A DNA stretch of 33,719 bases from GCA-2862585 sp036340235 (GTDB lineage: Bacteria; Bacteroidota; Bacteroidia; Flavobacteriales; UBA7312): assembly GCA_036340235.1 (NCBI GenBank), contig JAYYZE010000016.1:1-33719 (forward strand), written 5' to 3'. The notes beneath the pieces were generated by a model. It had not been told where the DNA came from and did not search any database. It was given only the letters and a program-made list of their open reading frames with translations. The translations under genes and the position numbers were made by a program. Positions 32,211 through 33,719 of the stretch are shown one piece after another (positions within the stretch are counted from its first letter, which is position 1; each line of letters begins with the position of its first letter).

Positions 32211-32677
32211 CAAAGAGAATTGCTGTTTTTCCTGGATCTTTTTCTCCTTTTACCAGAGGGCACGAGTCAGTAGTGCTGAGGGGCCTTTCGTTGTTTGACG
32301 AAATTATAGTTAGTCTTGGCGTTAATTCATCTAAAAAAGACTATTTCACAGCGGAAGAGCGACTTAATTGGATCAATCAAATTTTCAAAAATTATGAGAA
32401 GGTTAAAGCCATGTCATATGAGGGACTTACTGTAAATCACTGCCAAAACGTTGGCGCAAACTACATCCTAAGAGGTCTAAGAAATGTACAAGACTTCGAA
32501 TACGAAATGGGGATTGCACAAATGAACTTTTCCTTAATGTCAAAAATTGAAACCGTTTTTATCATTACAGAACCGAAATTTTCTCATATCAGCTCTACTC
32601 TTGTAAGAGATGTTATGAAAAATGGTGGAAATGTGAATCAATTCTTGCCAGAAGGAATTTCAATTGATAATAGATGA
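32207..32677 (+). CDS. coaD: phosphopantetheine adenylyltransferase
   Basis: Catalyses the penultimate step of coenzyme A synthesis, transferring AMP from ATP to 4'-phosphopantetheine. The 156 residues show the nucleotidyltransferase motif 'VFPGSFSPFTRGHESV' with TRGH at 16-19; the usual Asp of GSFDP is Ser here. Also present are 'YILRGLRNVQDFEYEMGIAQMN' (about 85-106) and 'HISSTLVRDV' (about 127-136). The ATG overlaps the rsmD stop by 4 bp. The last 40 bp overlap the convergent Nudix gene. Confidence 0.95.
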   Translation: MTKRIAVFPGSFSPFTRGHESVVLRGLSLFDEIIVSLGVNSSKKDYFTAEERLNWINQIFKNYEKVKAMSYEGLTVNHCQNVGANYILRGLRNVQDFEYEMGIAQMNFSLMSKIETVFIITEPKFSHISSTLVRDVMKNGGNVNQFLPEGISIDNR

Positions 32678-33267
32678 GTTTTGATAACTATTGAAATAGT
32701 TTGGTAAGATTGTTTTAAATAACTTCCAACATCCTTATTTCTAATCCATTTTACTTCTTCTATGCCTTCCTCCGTTTGAGGAATAAGATGCTTTGGTTGT
32801 GATGATCTCATCAAAAACCAATCAGTTTGTTTGAAAATCCAGCCCTTGTCAAAGGGGTAAATATGATATGTGTTGATTAGGTGTTTTTTTAGAGTTAGAT
32901 TGTTAATGCCGCACTCTTCCTTAACTTCCCTCAAAGCCGTTTCTTCAACCCCTTCTCCAGTTTCCATTTTGCCCTTAGGCAAATCCCACTTACCATTTCT
33001 ATAAATAAACAGAAAATAATCATTGCAGACCACAAGTCCTCCTGCAGCTCTTACATTTACAAATTGTCGTCGAAACTGCTTCCAACAACTTTCGAGATCT
33101 TCAGAAATAACTAGCAAATCTTGTGGTTTTTTTTCTTGAAACTTTGACAAAATAATCTGCCAATTAAAATCCTTATTGAAGTAATACACATTTGAGCTTA
33201 TATTTGTTGGATTATTTGTAAATTTCAATCGATGGTGATTAATAAAAACTTCATACTTTTGCATCAT
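32638..33267 (-). CDS. Nudix hydrolase
   Basis: A 209-residue protein with an N-terminal extension of about 70 residues before the Nudix fold. The Nudix box Gx5Ex7REUxEExGU is complete at residues 99-121 ('GKMETGEGVEETALREVK' then EECGI), preceded by 'NGKWDLPKGK'. Family members hydrolyse nucleoside diphosphates linked to another moiety, and the substrate here is unknown. Two ATG codons in tandem (33265-33267 and 33262-33264) could start it. The first shares two bases with the divergent pyrE ATG. The 3' end overlaps coaD by 40 bp. Being next to pyrE and coaD suggests nucleotide housekeeping, but this is inference. Confidence 0.88.
   Translation of the reverse strand: MMQKYEVFINHHRLKFTNNPTNISSNVYYFNKDFNWQIILSKFQEKKPQDLLVISEDLESCWKQFRRQFVNVRAAGGLVVCNDYFLFIYRNGKWDLPKGKMETGEGVEETALREVKEECGINNLTLKKHLINTYHIYPFDKGWIFKQTDWFLMRSSQPKHLIPQTEEGIEEVKWIRNKDVGSYLKQSYQTISIVIKTHLLSIEIPSGKN
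33254..33261 (+). promoter_or_regulatory. -7 promoter box (TACTTTTG) of pyrE, inside the Nudix gene
   Basis: An exact TAnnTTTG 4 bp from the pyrE ATG at 33266. It lies within the first codons of the divergent Nudix gene. No good TTG is seen at the -33 distance. The geometry predicts a leaderless pyrE transcript. Confidence 0.5.
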
Positions 33268-33719
33268 GATTCTAAATATTGAAACAGCCCAACAAATTGC
33301 AAAATCCTTACTTCAAATCAAAGCAATTATTTTAAATCCTCACACTCCATTTGTGTGGTCGTCTGGCTGGAATTCTCCAATATATTGTGACAACAGAATC
33401 ACACTCTCTCATATTGAAGTTAGAACTTATATCAGACAATATTTGGTCGAAGGTATTCTCACTAACTATGGCAAGCCAGATATTATTGCTGGTGTAGCCA
33501 CAGGTGCAATTGCTCATGGTGTATTGGTAGCTCAAGAGCTTGGTCTTCCTTTTGCATATGTCAGATCATCATCCAAAAATCACGGTCGAAAAAACCTCAT
33601 AGAAGGAAAAATTCAAAGTGGGCAATCGGTTGTAGTTATTGAAGATTTAGTGAGTAGTGGCAAAAGTAGTTTAGCGGCCGTTAAGGCGCTACAAAACGAA
33701 GGCTTAATAGTGAGTGGAA
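33266..33719 (+). CDS. pyrE: orotate phosphoribosyltransferase (3' end cut off by the window)
   Basis: Joins orotate and PRPP to give OMP in de novo pyrimidine synthesis. About 151 residues are visible, starting MILNIETAQQIAKSLLQIKA. Family features are 'PFVWSSGWNSPIYCDNR' (about 28-44), 'IIAGVATGAIAHGVLVA' and 'PFAYVRSSSKNHGRKNLIEG', and the PRPP loop 'VVVIEDLVSSGKSS' (about 128-141). Some 50-60 residues are probably missing. The ATG overlaps that of the divergent Nudix gene by two bases, so its promoter must lie inside the Nudix coding region. Confidence 0.93.
   Translation, partial: MILNIETAQQIAKSLLQIKAIILNPHTPFVWSSGWNSPIYCDNRITLSHIEVRTYIRQYLVEGILTNYGKPDIIAGVATGAIAHGVLVAQELGLPFAYVRSSSKNHGRKNLIEGKIQSGQSVVVIEDLVSSGKSSLAAVKALQNEGLIVSG

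Noticed and set aside
1..33719. CRISPR arrays, insertion sequences, prophage, integrons, tRNA or rRNA genes
   Set aside because: No regularly spaced repeats, transposase or integrase motifs, cloverleaf-like sequences or rRNA segments were seen while reading both strands.

Overview
The window looks like a chromosomal core-gene segment of a Bacteroidota bacterium, most likely a Flavobacteriales-type marine or free-living lineage. This rests on several things seen together: low-GC DNA without Shine-Dalgarno sites; repeated matches to the Bacteroidota sigma-factor -7 box TAnnTTTG; a TonB-dependent receptor with an N-terminal carboxypeptidase-regulatory-like domain; remnants of type IX secretion (T9SS) substrates; and Bacteroidota-restricted families (DUF5606, DUF3822, DUF5777). 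No transposase, integrase, CRISPR array, tRNA or rRNA gene is visible. It reads as ordinary, vertically inherited core genome, not a mobile island.

Layout. 1-2171: a partial DUF5606 gene, a small membrane protein, an HsdR_N-domain nuclease-like protein and, divergently, holA (DNA polymerase III delta). 2196-7957: a TonB-dependent receptor, pyrG, and yidC overlapping pyrG by 8 bp. 7959-9171 (minus): mqnA (futalosine menaquinone pathway, TTG start) behind a DUF456 membrane protein. 9252-9547: a collapsed T9SS substrate pseudogene. 9641-10993: purB. 10990-14125 (minus): a tightly packed four-gene unit (YceI-like, DUF5777, lhgO, unknown). 14144-15451: a UMF1-type MFS transporter. 15548-16160: a second T9SS-substrate pseudogene. 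16197-18464: aconitase. 18563-19792: a MacB/FtsX-type permease. 19845-20919 (minus): rpsF-rpsR-rplI with a terminator. 21267-28193: dnaX, an M16 peptidase, a eukaryotic-type NADP-isocitrate dehydrogenase and a lipoprotein. 28190-30164 (minus): a PlsC-like acyltransferase and a RecD-like helicase. 30246-32677: a pilin-like protein, DUF3822, rsmD and coaD. 32638-33719: a Nudix hydrolase and divergent partial pyrE.

Functional themes are replication (holA, dnaX), nucleotide synthesis (pyrG, purB, pyrE), TCA enzymes (aconitase, isocitrate dehydrogenase), quinone-linked metabolism (mqnA, lhgO), envelope biogenesis (yidC, receptor, acyltransferase) and translation (rpsF/rpsR/rplI, rsmD).

No obviously new multi-gene system is seen. 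The observations most worth following are: (i) a run of ten A in dnaX, exactly at the end of the clamp-loader core, where either slipped frame hits a stop at once or within eight codons; (ii) a recurring geometry in which the -7 box lies 4-5 nt from the ATG, predicting leaderless mRNAs; (iii) divergent pyrE and Nudix genes whose start codons share two bases; (iv) two decaying T9SS substrate genes; and (v) an operon joining a YceI-like isoprenoid-binding family protein to L-2-hydroxyglutarate oxidase.
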